DNA from: Anastrepha obliqua
Taxonomy: Eukaryota > Arthropoda > Insecta > Diptera > Tephritidae
Reading direction: 5' to 3'
Length of the DNA stretch: 64,000 bases
Assembly: GCF_027943255.1 (NCBI RefSeq)
Contig: NC_072897.1
Span: 20,894,044 to 20,958,043 of the forward strand
Below, one piece after another: positions 44,620-56,751 of this stretch. The position numbers and the translations under genes were made by a program. The notes under the pieces were generated by a model. That model had not been told where the DNA came from and did no database searches. It worked only from the letters and a program-made list of their open reading frames with translations. Positions within the stretch are counted from its first letter, which is position 1. Every line of letters starts with the position of its first letter.

Positions 44620-46255
44620 TGTAATGAAGCGTTTTCTATAGAGGATTTTGATTCAGTTGAAGGGATTCAACAAAGTTTTACAGACACCAGACAGACAGAC
44701 ATAACATATGTACATATATAATTTTGGATGATTTGGAAAAATTCAAATATATAGGTCATCATAAAAAGCTACCTAACATTCTTTGCTTCTAATCACCAAC
44801 AAATTCTTATGGACTGCTGCTAAATTTACATAATTCAGCCCCTTACTGTTAACTTTTGGTGAAAAATGTGGCTGTGGTGTACCTCGCGCGCAAAACGAGT
44901 ACCCCTGAAAATTCCATACACACGTTCCTGTCATTCTCTGTTCTCTGGATTAATACATTTAGGAATGACAACGCCCAATCGCTTAATGCACGACGCATTT
45001 AATCTAGAGTTGAGACGCGAAACCCAATATGATTCCGAGGCATTAAAAGACACTGTTCCTAGAAACGTTCCCCTTTTAAAAGAGCAACAAAAATATGCCT
45101 ACGATACGCTAACGAAAGTAGTGAACGATGCAACTGGCAGTTTTTTTCTTAGATGCTCCCGGTGGGACTGAGAAATCGTTTTTATTATCATAAATTTTAG
45201 CAACAATTCGATGGCAAAATGATATCGCACTTGCACTTGCTTCGTCAGGTATTGCAGTTAGGTTGTTGAAAGGTGGTCGAACAGCTCATTCCAAACTCAA
45301 GTCGTTGAACTTGCAAATAAATGAAACACCAACTTGCAAACTTGATTTTCACCAAGCAATACTAGCCGACGAGCTTAACGCATGTTTAAAGTCACCCATT
45401 TCATAGAAATAATTTGAAACGATCAAATTAAATATGAACATGCGAGTTGAATTGCAGAACGAACATTTGCTCGATATTAGTAATGGCAAAATACCAATTG
45501 ACTCTACTGAAACACTTTGGCTCAAAATTACAAAAATCATGTATGGTTGAGAGAAAGATTTATGTGCAGGTATATTGGCTGCAAACAGCTTTAATGTCAA
45601 CGAAATGAGTTTTGAAATTCAAAATAACATAGCTGGCGAATTGATGACAAGAAAATCAAATGATTCCGTTACTAACCAAGATGATGTTGTCAAATATCCA
45701 ACGGATTTCTTAAATTCGCTTGAATTGCCTGGGTTACCACCTTATAATCTGCAATTAAAAATCCGATAGGTAATCATTATGTTGTGAAATATAAACCAGA
45801 CACGTCTTTCTCATGAAATCCGACTTGCAGGGAAGAAATTATAGAGCAACGTCATCGAAACCACAATTTTGAACGGGAAGTGGAAAGGCGAAGACGGTTT
45901 GATTCCGCGCATTCATCAGATTCCGATCGACATCGAATTCGGCTTCAAGCGGTTACAATTTGCAGTGCGGTTAGCATATGCAGTCCCGATAAATAAATCT
46001 AAAGGGCAATCGTGTTTGTGGCATCAATCTTGAAAATCCATGTTTTTCACATTTCACAATTATATGCCTCCTGTCTCCGTGTCAGAACACCAACAAAACT
46101 ATTTACATACACATCAAAAAACAAAACTAAGAATATTTAGTATGAAGCATTAGAATAATAAACACTTTGTTTTTATTTTTTAATTAGTTAAATCAATTCG
46201 AATTCAATATTCATAGTTAAAAGTTTTAGATTCACAGGATTCACGGATCAGCTAG
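44620..46255 (+). mobile_element. Helitron B internally deleted derivative (copy 1)
   Basis: The 5' non-coding region (44640-44930) matches 36960-37045 and 38165-38345. It is joined directly to the helicase part, so all of Rep is missing. The 3' end is CTAG at 46252-46255, followed by T. Confidence 0.65.
44955..46110 (+). pseudogene. Helitron B PIF1-type helicase remnant (copy 1)
   Basis: Blocks: HLGMTTPNRLMHDAFNLELR, RNVPLLKEQQKYAYDTLTKV, then across a frameshift Walker A in the degraded form DAPGGTEKSFLL (Gly-Lys-Thr replaced by Glu-Lys-Ser). ALASSGIAVRLLKGGRTAHS and NEMSFEIQNNIAGEL follow, then PTDFLNSLELPGLPPYNLQL and a broken end (LSRVRTPTKLF-like) near 46110. The Walker B/WDECTMAHKK segment is deleted. 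Many stops; no activity possible. Confidence 0.78.
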
Positions 46256-47263
46256 TTGTTCAAATAAGTTTGAACCACTGTAAGGCCGTTGAAGACCTAC
46301 CATAACAAACATTCCAATAAAGCAGATATTGCTATTACAAATGTAGGGCTCAGGAAAGATGCGAAAATAACAGCACATGGGCCTCCGACAGCAATGAATG
46401 CGCTGCTATCTGGCTTTCCGGAGGTTTCGCTTCCCAGTCTGACAATAGTCCAGTACAAGCAGCTCATTGAAAATACTGTACTAGCTAGTGGAAAAATCGC
46501 CTATACTCATAGCAGGTGACTTTACCACCTGGGCAACAGAATGGGGCAGCCGGCGTACAAGTAAAATACGAGCTTTACGACAATTTACTATTGTACTTAT
46601 TGTACTATTGTATAGCGGATCAACTTATGTATACCTACCGAAGGATAGGAATGGGTTCGGTCACAGGTATTACACTGGAAAATAGATCCCTTACTCAAAA
46701 GATCGAATGGATAGTAAACTAGGGCCACACCCACAGTGCCCACTAGGCTATCGTAACGGACATTTGCAAAAAGGAGGCTCAAGTTCACATTGCCTCCGCG
46801 CTCGACGTAAGATGCAGGAAGACCCGATCACGCCGAAAATGGTCACAGTTGTTAGAATCAACAAACAAAAAAGTTTGAAGAAATTTTGTGGAGAAGCTGA
46901 TATCTACCCCTGGGGCACAGCTTATCAAAACAAAAAGCGTACAAACACCTCAAGTTACCTGCAAAGCGAGGTTATACAATATTCTTACTTTTTATTTTAA
47001 AATAACTGAAAACCTACTGCCGCACGGCATACAGTACGAAGCAGATGATATCCATCGAGTTACCTAACAAGAATTCTAAGCAGCGTGTAATGTTGTAAAA
47101 TTAAGACCAAGAAAGCTCCAAGTTCGGTTGACATACCAAATAGAGCCCTGAAAGTAGCGATTTAAAAACGCCAAGACATATTTTTGGGAGTTTTTCAAAC
47201 GTGCATCAACGAAGCCACTTTCCTAAAAAAATGGAAAACTCAAACCGTTGCACTTTTACCTGG
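46256..47263 (+). pseudogene. R1-like endonuclease and RT-linker remnant (copy 1)
   Basis: Plus-strand pieces in shifting frames: NLNHCKAVEDL-like start (46270), PILIAGDFTTWATEWGSRRT (endonuclease GDFN-type block; Asn to Thr), SGSTYVYLPKDRNGFG, HTHSAH-like (SDH block lost). Then INKQKSLKKFCGEADIYPWG (R1-type linker), and after a gap DIPNRALKVAI and TFLKKWKTQTVALLPG at 47255. The front half of an R1-clade ORF2, badly decayed. Confidence 0.7.
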
Positions 47264-47700
47264 GTTAGGTTAGGTTGGTATGATTGCCCAGGGAATGGGC
47301 ACACTTGGACGAAGAAAGATTCGTCCTTTGTGATACCATTATGAAGGGGGTGACGCGAGAGAGAAATACCGATGGGATACAGGGAGAGAGCGGGGAGAGG
47401 TGGTGCTGGGATGGTTAGGAGCGTGCGGATTACGAACGATGACTATGTTTGCGTCGACCGCTTAATGCTGCTGATGAAATTCATCAGATTTTTAATGTCA
47501 GCGCCAGTTATATCAGCAGGCGTGGCAAAGAAGTAGGTGCCAAGATGCCTAGATCTTAGTCCCGCCAGAGCAGGGCAGCTAAGGATAAGGTGCTGAGATG
47601 ATTCAACCTCATTCTCCATACATCCAGCGCAAAAAGGACTCGAGGTGATTCCAAGTCTAACAGCATGCACTCCTCGCGCATTGTGTCCTGCGAGAGAACA
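47262..47700 (-). pseudogene. 3' end of a non-LTR retrotransposon with CCTAA-type tail (copy 1)
   Basis: The minus strand from 47700: HAVRLGITSSPFCAGCMENE, VESSQHLILSCPALAGLRSR (C-terminal CCHC-type domain), stop at about 47443. It is followed by a 3' UTR that ends CCAACCTAACCTAACC at 47262-47278. It is 5'-truncated at the tandem-duplication junction (47700). Confidence 0.75.
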
Positions 47701-47898
47701 TGAATTTTTATAAAGTTTAATATAAAAAGCTATAACTTTGTTCCTTTTTAAAATTTTGTCAATATTTGGATTAAATATGACTTTTGTATTTCATTCATGT
47801 AAATAAAACAAAATTTTGTTATAACTTAGGTTGTTTGAAGGAATCGATTGGGGGGAAATTGAAAACGTGTCCGGTGTATACTTACTTCTATTCCTAAC

Positions 47899-48404
47899 TA
47901 TACGTAAATGTTGAAACTGAGCGATTGATATTTATCAGATTGAAGCAAGCGAAACTACGTTCTGAAGATTACATTCATCTTCGGGATGCCATCAATGCTG
48001 ATGATAATGCACAGAATCTTGGTAGAACAACTATTCTTACAGCAACATACGTAGTAAATCCGCGGCATATGAATGAATACGTTCAGGATACTATATCGTA
48101 TGTACGTCATTATGGTCCACCATATTTGTTTATAACATTCACATGCACAGTCGACAGAAATTTGACAAGAAATATTTCCTGGCCAATCACCTGTTGATCG
48201 TCACGATTTTACCGCAAGAGTGTTCAATGAAATCATATGCTATAAACTTTAATGCCGGCGATCCACTGATGGCAACGGATGGTCAACAATAGCCAAATTA
48301 ATCAGCTGGACATTAAAATTGATAATCGTTAAGTTGTTCCGTTTTCGCCGCTTACCAACAAAGGATTAACAGAGAACGTTAATGATAGAGAATTCTCACG
48401 AGCT
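47899..48404 (+). pseudogene. Helitron B Rep fragment (copy 2)
   Basis: Same as 40655-41160 with Gly to Asp in INADDNAQN. Detached from the upstream Rep part because the duplication begins inside the Tc1 element. Confidence 0.78.
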
Positions 48405-49493
48405 ACGAATAGTGTGAATTGTCAAAAATGAAGTCTAACCGCCGCCGGGGTGTGGTGAAACTTTTAACAGAGCTGTTTACAGCGATTTCTCCTTTAGCAT
48501 ATTGGCCCTGCACAGTTTTTGGCTTCTGTAGGAAATCAAATTGACGAATAGCCGACGTCATTTTGCAAAGTATTTGCTTGTGCATTTTTATGTTCCCTTG
48601 ATAAACGAAAATTTATTCAATTTGTATTTTCAAACAAAGATGATGAAAAAAAAAATGATTGAATATTTATTATATGCGCCAACATTTCAAATCAAAGTAA
48701 CTTTAATATTTTGATTTAATTTAAAAAAATACATTATAAAACGACCTCTCACATTTTGGTATGTGCGTTTTGGTAAATTTAAAACTAAACAAATTTGATG
48801 AAAATTTTTACTAATATTTTGAGTCGAAATTAATTCATAGCATACAAGTGTTTTGGTATATCGACATATGTATTTACATTTGAATATGCATTTATTTGTT
48901 CCTTTGGCAAACCAAATTTTTTTTCAATTTACATTTCATTACAGTGAATAATAATATACATACATACATTTGTATGTATGCATTTTCTAGACAGTATAAA
49001 ACTTTAAAATAAATAAAGGAAAACTTCAAAGAAACGTATTTGCATGTATGGGACAACTAAGTTCAATTGCATCTTTATTAAATATAGTGTTGCACGCATA
49101 TGTATGTACTGAAGCAACCATGACCCACCTCACCCGCATCGCCTTAAATTTTATGCAATAATTAGGGAGTAAATATTCGAATGATCGAATTCCTGCAAAT
49201 GCTAAAACAATTTCTTCTGCATATGCATCGACGTATTTGCATGTGCGTATATGCACACTTGATGCCCTAACTATGTACGTTCAATTGATCAAATCAAAAA
49301 ATTCTGTATACAAAACGCTTCATTACCAGGCACACAGGAAGATGGCATATGCAAATATAAATATGTGAATTGAATTCAAGCAAAACAATGCTTATTAATA
49401 TACACATATGCATGTGCATACAACCGCACACACAGGGCACTCACTTTATTCTTCAAAATGCGTATGCCGTTCAAAGCTAAAATTCTATGCCTA
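48405..49493. other. AT-rich stretch (copy 2)
   Basis: Counterpart of 41161-42249; nothing additional seen. Confidence 0.5.
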
Positions 49494-49660
49494 GCGACTA
49501 CAAGAACGAAATGCAGTCATAGGCGCACACACTGGGCCAGAAGACCCGAGTGAGTGGCCAAAACTCTTTTTTCTTAGGAAAAGGCCATAAAACCGATTAA
49601 AACCACGTTTATTATAGTTTTTTAACTCTATGAATGCGAATCTGAAGTCAAAATTAAAAA

Positions 49661-50115
49661 ATTCAAAATGGCGGATCAAAAATGGCGGACATGAATTTTA
49701 AAAAATCCGTACTTTTGCTTCAAACTCAGAATCTAGGGGTTTAGAACAATGCACATTACGAATATAATGTCAACTTTGAGAAATTCAAAATGGCGGATCC
49801 AAAATGGCGGACATGAATTTTAAAAAATCAGTATTTTTGTTTCATACTCAGAATCTAGGGGTTTAGACAAAGAAAATATGTCTAGAATTAGCTGTACTCA
49901 TACACCCAGGATACACCGCGAGGAGGATTCTAGTACGATTTAGTATCCCAATTTTTTTTTTTGTAATTTTTGTAATTTTTAATTTTTTTTTTGTAATTGT
50001 TAATTTTTTTTTGTAATTTTTGTAATAATTTTTAATTTTTTTTTGTAATTTTTGTAATTTTCAATTTTTTTTTGTTGTAATTTTTGTAATTTTTAATTTT
50101 TTTTAATTTGACTTA
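49661..50115. repeat. Internal repeats of the Transib-type element: ATGGCGGA units and TTTTTGTAA tract
   Basis: A ~122-bp direct repeat (49661 and 49783 on) carries AAAATGGCGGA four times in total and TCAGAATCTAGGGGTTTAGA twice. It is followed by a T-rich run of TTTTTGTAATTTTTAA units (about 49950-50112). Non-coding; in the element's 3' region relative to its gene. Confidence 0.8.
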
Positions 50116-50142
50116 ATTTTTGAATCTGCATTTAAGCTCAAT

Positions 50143-51113
50143 TTATTCAGAATCAGAAGTTTCTTCTTCTGATAGTTCAAGTTCATCTAGAAGTTTGTGA
50201 ACGTCATTAGACGCAATCATTTCATGATCGCGTTCGGCCTCTGTTTCATATTCCGATTCATATTCGTCTTCATTTGCACTGGCACTGCTATGATCATTTT
50301 CCATATTTTGAGTATCTAACAAAAGTAACTGTTTAACTTCTGCTGAAAGTGGTAAACGTGTTCTGTAGCTCTAGACAACCTGTTCATACTAGACAGTAAT
50401 GGATCAGAAGTATCTAGTAATCGATTAAAGAGATCCTCTAAGTTTGTTTTCCTATCACATTGTCTACTGTGCCTGAGTCTGAAGTTTCTGTAATCTTTGT
50501 TTCTCGATTCAGATGCCTCTTCTCCATATACACCAACTGGTAAAGTACAATGTCTTATTATTTCTCCAGCATGAATCAAGATTTTATGAAGAGTTGCTGG
50601 CATTGGATACCAAGGATACAAGGTAACATACAAGCTTGCAGTGGTTAAGCAGAATTCTTCAAATTTTTCTGTGTTGATTGGTAGCTGACAAGAAAGGCAA
50701 ACTAAAATAATTTTCAAATTATTTACGAACTGGCAATCAATCTTTAAGCATTCAGCAAAAATCTCTGCATTTTGAAATGCCTTACGTGCGGAATTTCCGT
50801 CGTTAGTTGTACCAGAACCACCTGCTTTTGGTATATCAACTAATAGTCCCAACTTTTTACGTAGAATTTTTTGAATTTCAGCTTTCCGATCTGCAACAAG
50901 TTTTTTATCCTGAGGCGTACTTACCCTCCATTTCTTAATATTAATTCTGTAAGCTATATGCAAACAACATTCATAAAATCGAATCCACGCATGTAATGGG
51001 CTAATACCATATTGAAGTGCATTTTTATCTGGAAGGAATACGCTCGTTTTTTTACTAATATTTTTTAGATCATTGAATTGTTTTGGAGTTGCCTTACAGA
51101 TTGGACAGCAGAG
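50143..51113 (-). pseudogene. Transib/RAG1-like transposase C-terminal part (copy 2)
   Basis: The frame is open from a stop at 51114-51116. It has CCPICKATPKQFNDL, a Cys pair, then HAWIRFYECCLHIAYRINIK, GGSGTTNDGNSARKAFQNAE, TASLYVTLYPWYPMPATLHK and ILIHAGEIIRH. The hallmark block is VGVYGEEASESRNKDYRNFR. I equate it with the E-containing block of Transib/RAG1 (catalytic Glu followed by NK..R.FR). NLEDLFNRLLDTSDPLLSS follows. A one-base frameshift near 50370 precedes an acidic tail (NEDEYESEYETEAERDHEMI, then SEEETSDSE, stop 50143-50145). About 320 residues; the upstream catalytic Asp region is absent, so this cannot be a full transposase. The frameshift is shared with copy 3. Confidence 0.78.
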
Positions 51114-51115
51114 TT

Positions 51116-51730
51116 AGAGCAGAGCATTATTTGGGGTACTACTGCTGCTCTGAAGTAGTAAATGCAAACATTGAATTAAACTCGATTTTCCCTCGATAGT
51201 TTTGGCTCAAACATTAATGGGTCAGAATTATTTGAGATTTCTCTCACACTAATATCGATATTTCAGACATGTTTATGAAAAGGCGCAAAAAGGCGCATAT
51301 ATACCTTATTTAATACTTCTTTACGAACAATTTGGCATAAAATGTAACTCATTTGATAGGGGAACTTCGGGGAACTTTGTTTTCAAAGTAAGTCATGTAT
51401 GAATAAAAAACAGATTTTGTTGATTAAATGTTAAAAAAAAAAACTTATTCAACATAAATACACATGGTTTCAATTATAAATTATTTTTTGATATCCATAA
51501 AGAAAAGTTATGGACGATAATAACATCTTGAGTGGTATTTTTCACAACAACTTATTGATAAACATTGTTTGAAAGTGTTAAAAATCGAACTAAAACTTTG
51601 ACTTTGAACTGTTACATAAAAGAAACTAATTGATAAAAACTAATGAAACTTCATAATTTGGTGTAAAAAATTACTCAAAATAAGATGATGTTATAAATTT
51701 CCTGTTTAAATTAAGTCGAAAATTTTTATT
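51116..51730. other. Non-coding 5' part of the Transib-type element
   Basis: AT-rich, no recognisable coding; two adjoining GGGGAACTT repeats at about 51358-51378. Corresponds to 60603-61217 in copy 3. Confidence 0.5.
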
Positions 51731-51770
51731 TTTGGCCACTCACTCGGGTCTTCTGGCCCAGTGTGGCGCA

Positions 51771-51881
51771 GGCGTAGCGGCCATCATTCTAGTTGCCATA
51801 GCGCTGAACAGTCGCGGCGGCGCCGAACAGTTTCAACTATTGTACTGTACAACAAAAACTCATCATCAAAAAATTCATTGA
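51771..51881 (+). other. Exon-like membrane segment, distal part (copy 2, disrupted)
   Basis: Continuation of the 42250-42393-type frame after the Transib insertion; the proximal part is at 49494-49527. The hydrophobic segment is split after AVIGA. Confidence 0.3.
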
Positions 51882-52384
51882 TAAATTTGAGCTCATAGTT
51901 ATAAGAGCAAGTACTTTCATTCATAAAACGAGCCGCCCATATGCCAATTTTCTCGACAATTCGAAAATAGTCAATATTGGAATATTTCGCGTAGAATTAT
52001 TTGCCAATATTTGGTAAATCTTGAATTTTTGTCAAGTCGAGTGGCCGCGGCTTCGTACATATGTATGCATCAATATATGTACGAAAATATGTGTATATGT
52101 ACAATGCTGTGCCTATGAATGTGCGCTGCGCCTAGATTTCTTGAGAAGTTTTACATGGCTAGTGAGCATACATACACACAGCATATACATACCCTACAAG
52201 ACAGCTGACTATCATATAAGCACTCATATTATCATCATCACTATCCTCATCCAACTACACATTTTTGTTCTAGCCATGGGAAATTTCTGATAGTTTCCCC
52301 TTGTCGGTGTGACATTCTATCTCTCTTTTACCAATAGCTATTTCTTATAACTGAAAAATATATCTGCCCTGCTCTAAAGGCATA

Positions 52385-52518
52385 CTAAACTCCTCATTGT
52401 TGTCATCACAAACTCATCAGCACAAATGGCCTAAACTCCTCATTGTTGTCATCATAAACTCATCAGCACAAATGGCCTAAACTCCTCATTGTTGTCATCA
52501 TAAACTCATCAGCAAAAT
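52385..52518. repeat. 46-bp minisatellite (copy 2)
   Basis: As 42897-43030. Confidence 0.88.
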
Positions 52519-52718
52519 TACATTTATAGTATTATATTCATTTATTGTTCACAAACTAAGTATTTTAAAATTTTAGATTATATATTTACATATTTAAATT
52601 TATTCTAATAATATATATTTTTTTTTCATTTCTTGTTTACAAACTAAGAATTTACATATTTACAGATTTAAAGATTTTACATATTTACAGGTGTAAAGAT
52701 TTTACATATTTACAGATT

Positions 52719-52958
52719 GTGTACGTTAAAGCTTATTAAATAGTCGCCATATAAATCCCCAAACAACTTTACAAATTCTTTCAAAATTTCATTTGCGATA
52801 TTCAATTCTACCTTATAAGACTTTTCACAAGAAAGAAGTCGAATTCCAGCATGCAATAAAGTAAAATGGTTGTCTAAATTCCATAGACTTCCAATTGCCT
52901 ATTTCATTAAGATTCCTGGATATTCTGCAAAACTCCGAAGGAAGGAATGTATAATCTT
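52719..52958 (-). pseudogene. DUF4218-like domain fragment (copy 2)
   Basis: As 43231-43470, with the same frameshift. Confidence 0.6.
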
Positions 52959-53122
52959 CTGAAAAAAAGAAAATTTTTATTATTTCTATATTATTATTAT
53001 TTTTATGTTATTATATTTATTATTTTTACTTTTTATGAAAATATTATTTTATCGCACTTTTCAGTATTTTCAACAAAATATCACAATTTCTTCAGAGCAG
53101 CCACAAAACTGCAACTTCACAC

Positions 53123-53224
53123 GTTGTTGTTGAAGCAGCATAAGCATTATCCATACATATACGGAGAATACTGCTGAAGTGACAGTCCATGGCCGGATAT
53201 AAATCCGGTAACGTAGAACGTTAA
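53123..53224 (+). repeat. Dispersed insect repeat with TAAATCCGG motif (copy 2)
   Basis: As 43635-43736. Confidence 0.6.
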
Positions 53225-54107
53225 AAATGCTTATTTTACCAAAATGCTTATGAAACCACGATAGAATCACATTTGGTTAGAATTTGAATATGCATACCTG
53301 ATTTACACTCGATTTATTCACAATCCACTCTTCACTGCGGCAATATTTTAAATAATATCACAATAAGTACAACCGCCTTCCAGGAGGAAATTTTCTACAA
53401 TTATGGATAACTAGATGGGTTTTTTGTTTGAAAGCGCGCCTAGAAATTCCTTTCAATACTTCTAAGTATTGCCAATTCCTGGGAACAACTAATAGTCGGA
53501 ATGGCGAGCTGCAAGAAATAGAGCACAAAAAATAATTGACGAAAACAGTTCGTTTTAACGTTAAAGGAAAAATTTCGCGATTTAAATGTAATACATATAA
53601 TTAATTGTTTTAAAATATTATATAATATGTTTTTTGGGTTATAATATAATTTTTATGAGACCACTGTCAAAATCAATCACACTTTCCTGAATACATTTTG
53701 AATACATGTAATTCTATTGAAAACTGAGTGTTGGTTTTTGTATGTAAATATGTATGTTTTTTTAATTTTTTGCTTATTTATGTATTTTATACTGAGTGTG
53801 CTTATTTTTTTATACTTATATGTATCTACATCAATGAAAATAAGGAAACTGTAAATTCCCAATTTTTGTTCTAAAAATACCCAATCAATATTTCTCCCGT
53901 TGTGGCATTACTGACGAATAGTATAAAAAAGGAGCATTTCAACAGCGCTTTCACGAAAAAAAAAGTTTCACATTTAGTTATCTCTTTTGCTCATTCGACA
54001 ATTTTCAATTTGTCAATGCGCATGTATTAGAGACTAATAAAATATTTGTCAATGTGTTGGAATTTTTGGCGAAAGTACTCAGCACTGTGTTGTAGGGTAT
54101 GCGCAAA

Positions 54108-55743
54108 TGTAATGAAGCGTTTTCTATAGAGGATTTTGATTCAGTTGAAGGGATTCAACAAAGTTTTACAGACACCAGACAGACAGACATAACATATGTA
54201 CATATATAATTTTGGATGATTTGGAAAAATTCAAATATATAGGTCATCATAAAAAGCTACCTAACATTCTTTGCTTCTAATCACCAACAAATTCTTATGG
54301 ACTGCTGCTAAATTTACATAATTCAGCCCCTTACTGTTAACTTTTGGTGAAAAATGTGGCTGTGGTGTACCTCGCGCGCAAAACGAGTACCCCTGAAAAT
54401 TCCATACACACGTTCCTGTCATTCTCTGTTCTCTGGATTAATACATTTAGGAATGACAACGCCCAATCGCTTAATGCACGACGCATTTAATCTAGAGTTG
54501 AGACGCGAAACCCAATATGATTCCGAGGCATTAAAAGACACTGTTCCTAGAAACGTTCCCCTTTTAAAAGAGCAACAAAAATATGCCTACGATACGCTAA
54601 CGAAAGTAGTGAACGATGCAACTGGCAGTTTTTTTCTTAGATGCTCCCGGTGGGACTGAGAAATCGTTTTTATTATCATAAATTTTAGCAACAATTCGAT
54701 GGCAAAATGATATCGCACTTGCACTTGCTTCGTCAGGTATTGCAGTTAGGTTGTTGAAAGGTGGTCGAACAGCTCATTCCAAACTCAAGTCGTTGAACTT
54801 GCAAATAAATGAAACACCAACTTGCAAACTTGATTTTCACCAAGCAATACTAGCCGACGAGCTTAACGCATGTTTAAAGTCACCCATTTCATAGAAATAA
54901 TTTGAAACGATCAAATTAAATATGAACATGCGAGTTGAATTGCAGAACGAACATTTGCTCGATATTAGTAATGGCAAAATACCAATTGACTCTACTGAAA
55001 CACTTTGGCTCAAAATTACAAAAATCATGTATGGTTGAGAGAAAGATTTATGTGCAGGTATATTGGCTGCAAACAGCTTTAATGTCAACGAAATGAGTTT
55101 TGAAATTCAAAATAACATAGCTGGCGAATTGATGACAAGAAAATCAAATGATTCCGTTACTAACCAAGATGATGTTGTCAAATATCCAACGGATTTCTTA
55201 AATTCGCTTGAATTGCCTGGGTTACCACCTTATAATCTGCAATTAAAAATCCGATAGGTAATCATTATGTTGTGAAATATAAACCAGACACGTCTTTCTC
55301 ATGAAATCCGACTTGCAGGGAAGAAATTATAGAGCAACGTCATCGAAACCACAATTTTGAACGGGAAGTGGAAAGGCGAAGACGGTTTGATTCCGCGCAT
55401 TCATCAGATTCCGATCGACATCGAATTCGGCTTCAAGCGGTTACAATTTGCAGTGCGGTTAGCATATGCAGTCCCGATAAATAAATCTAAAGGGCAATCG
55501 TGTTTGTGGTATCAATCTTGAAAATCCATGTTTTTCACATTTCACAATTATATGCCTCCTGTCTCCGTGTCAGAACACCAACAAAACTATTTACATACAC
55601 ATCAAAAAACAAAACTAAGAATATTTAGTATGAAGCATTAGAATAATAAACACTTTGTTTTTATTTTTTAATTAGTTAAATCAATTCGAATTCAATATTC
55701 ATAGTTAAAAGTTTTAGATTCACAGGATTCACGGATCAGCTAG
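54108..55743 (+). mobile_element. Helitron B derivative with helicase remnant (copy 2)
   Basis: As 44620-46255; helicase remains lie at 54443-55598 and the CTAG end at 55740-55743. Confidence 0.65.
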
Positions 55744-56751
55744 TTGTTCAAATAAGTTTGAACCACTGTAAGGCCGTTGAAGACCTACCATAACAAACAT
55801 TCCAATAAAGCAGATATTGCTATTACAAATGTAGGGCTCAGGAAAGATGCGAAAATAACAGCACATGGGCCTCCGACAGCAATGAATGCGCTGCTATCTG
55901 GCTTTCCGGAGGTTTCGCTTCCCAGTCTGACAATAGTCCAGTACAAGCAGCTCATTGAAAATACTGTACTAGCTAGTGGAAAAATCGCCTATACTCATAG
56001 CAGGTGACTTTACCACCTGGGCAACAGAATGGGGCAGCCGGCGTACAAGTAAAATACGAGCTTTACGACAATTTACTATTGTACTTATTGTACTATTGTA
56101 TAGCGGATCAACTTATGTATACCTACCGAAGGATAGGAATGGGTTCGGTCACAGGTATTACACTGGAAAATAGATCCCTTACTCAATAGATCGAATGGAT
56201 AGTAAACTAGGGCCACACCCACAGTGCCCACTAGGCTATCGTAACGGACATTTGCAAAAAGGAGGCTCAAGTTCACATTGCCTCCGCGCTCGACGTAAGA
56301 TGCAGGAAGACCCGATCACGCCGAAAATGGTCACAGTTGTTAGAATCAACAAACAAAAAAGTTTGAAGAAATTTTGTGGAGAAGCTGATATCTACCCCTG
56401 GGGCACAGCTTATCAAAACAAAAAGCGTACAAACACCTCAAGTTACCTGCAAAGCGAGGTTATACAATATTCTTACTTTTTATTTTAAAATAACTGAAAA
56501 CCTACTGCCGCACGGCATACAGTACGAAGCAGATGATATCCATCGAGTTACCTAACAAGAATTCTAAGCAGCGTGTAATGTTGTAAAATTAAGACCAAGA
56601 AAGCTCCAAGTTCGGTTGACATACCAAATAGAGCCCTGAAAGTAGCGATTTAAAAACGCCAAGACATATTTTTGGGAGTTTTTCAAACGTGCATCAACGA
56701 AGCCACTTTCCTAAAAAAATGGAAAACTCAAACCCTTGCACTTTTACCTGG
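55744..56751 (+). pseudogene. R1-like endonuclease/linker remnant (copy 2)
   Basis: As 46256-47263, with one additional in-frame stop at about 56187-56189 where copy 1 has a Lys codon. Confidence 0.7.

Larger units (their letters stand above)
40457..47700. repeat. Tandem segmental duplication, copy 1 (7.24 kb, lacks Transib insertion)
   Basis: Left edge at the end of the Tc1 inner terminal motif (...GAGACATG|CATTTTTATAAAG). Right edge in a truncated retrotransposon (...GAGAGAACATG|AATTTTTATAAAG). It lines up base for base with 47701-57188 at offset 7244 up to 42282 and 9488 after that, with only scattered single-base differences (e.g. 40755-40763). It contains the Rep fragment, exon-like segment, 46-bp minisatellite, DUF4218-like fragment, Helitron B helicase derivative and two retrotransposon fragments. 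Confidence 0.92.
49528..51765 (-). mobile_element. Transib-type (RAG1-related) DNA transposon, non-autonomous, copy 2
   Basis: Terminal inverted repeats start CACACTGGGCCAGAAGACCC at 49528 and continue for about 33 bp; the reverse complement ends at 51765. A 5-bp GC-rich target duplication GCGCA flanks it (49523-49527 and 51766-51770). The empty site is preserved in copy 1 (42278-42282). CACWnTG-like starts and 5-bp GC-rich duplications are defining traits of Transib. The one coding region encodes a Transib/RAG1-like C-terminus. Length 2,238 bp, shorter than autonomous relatives. Confidence 0.85.
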
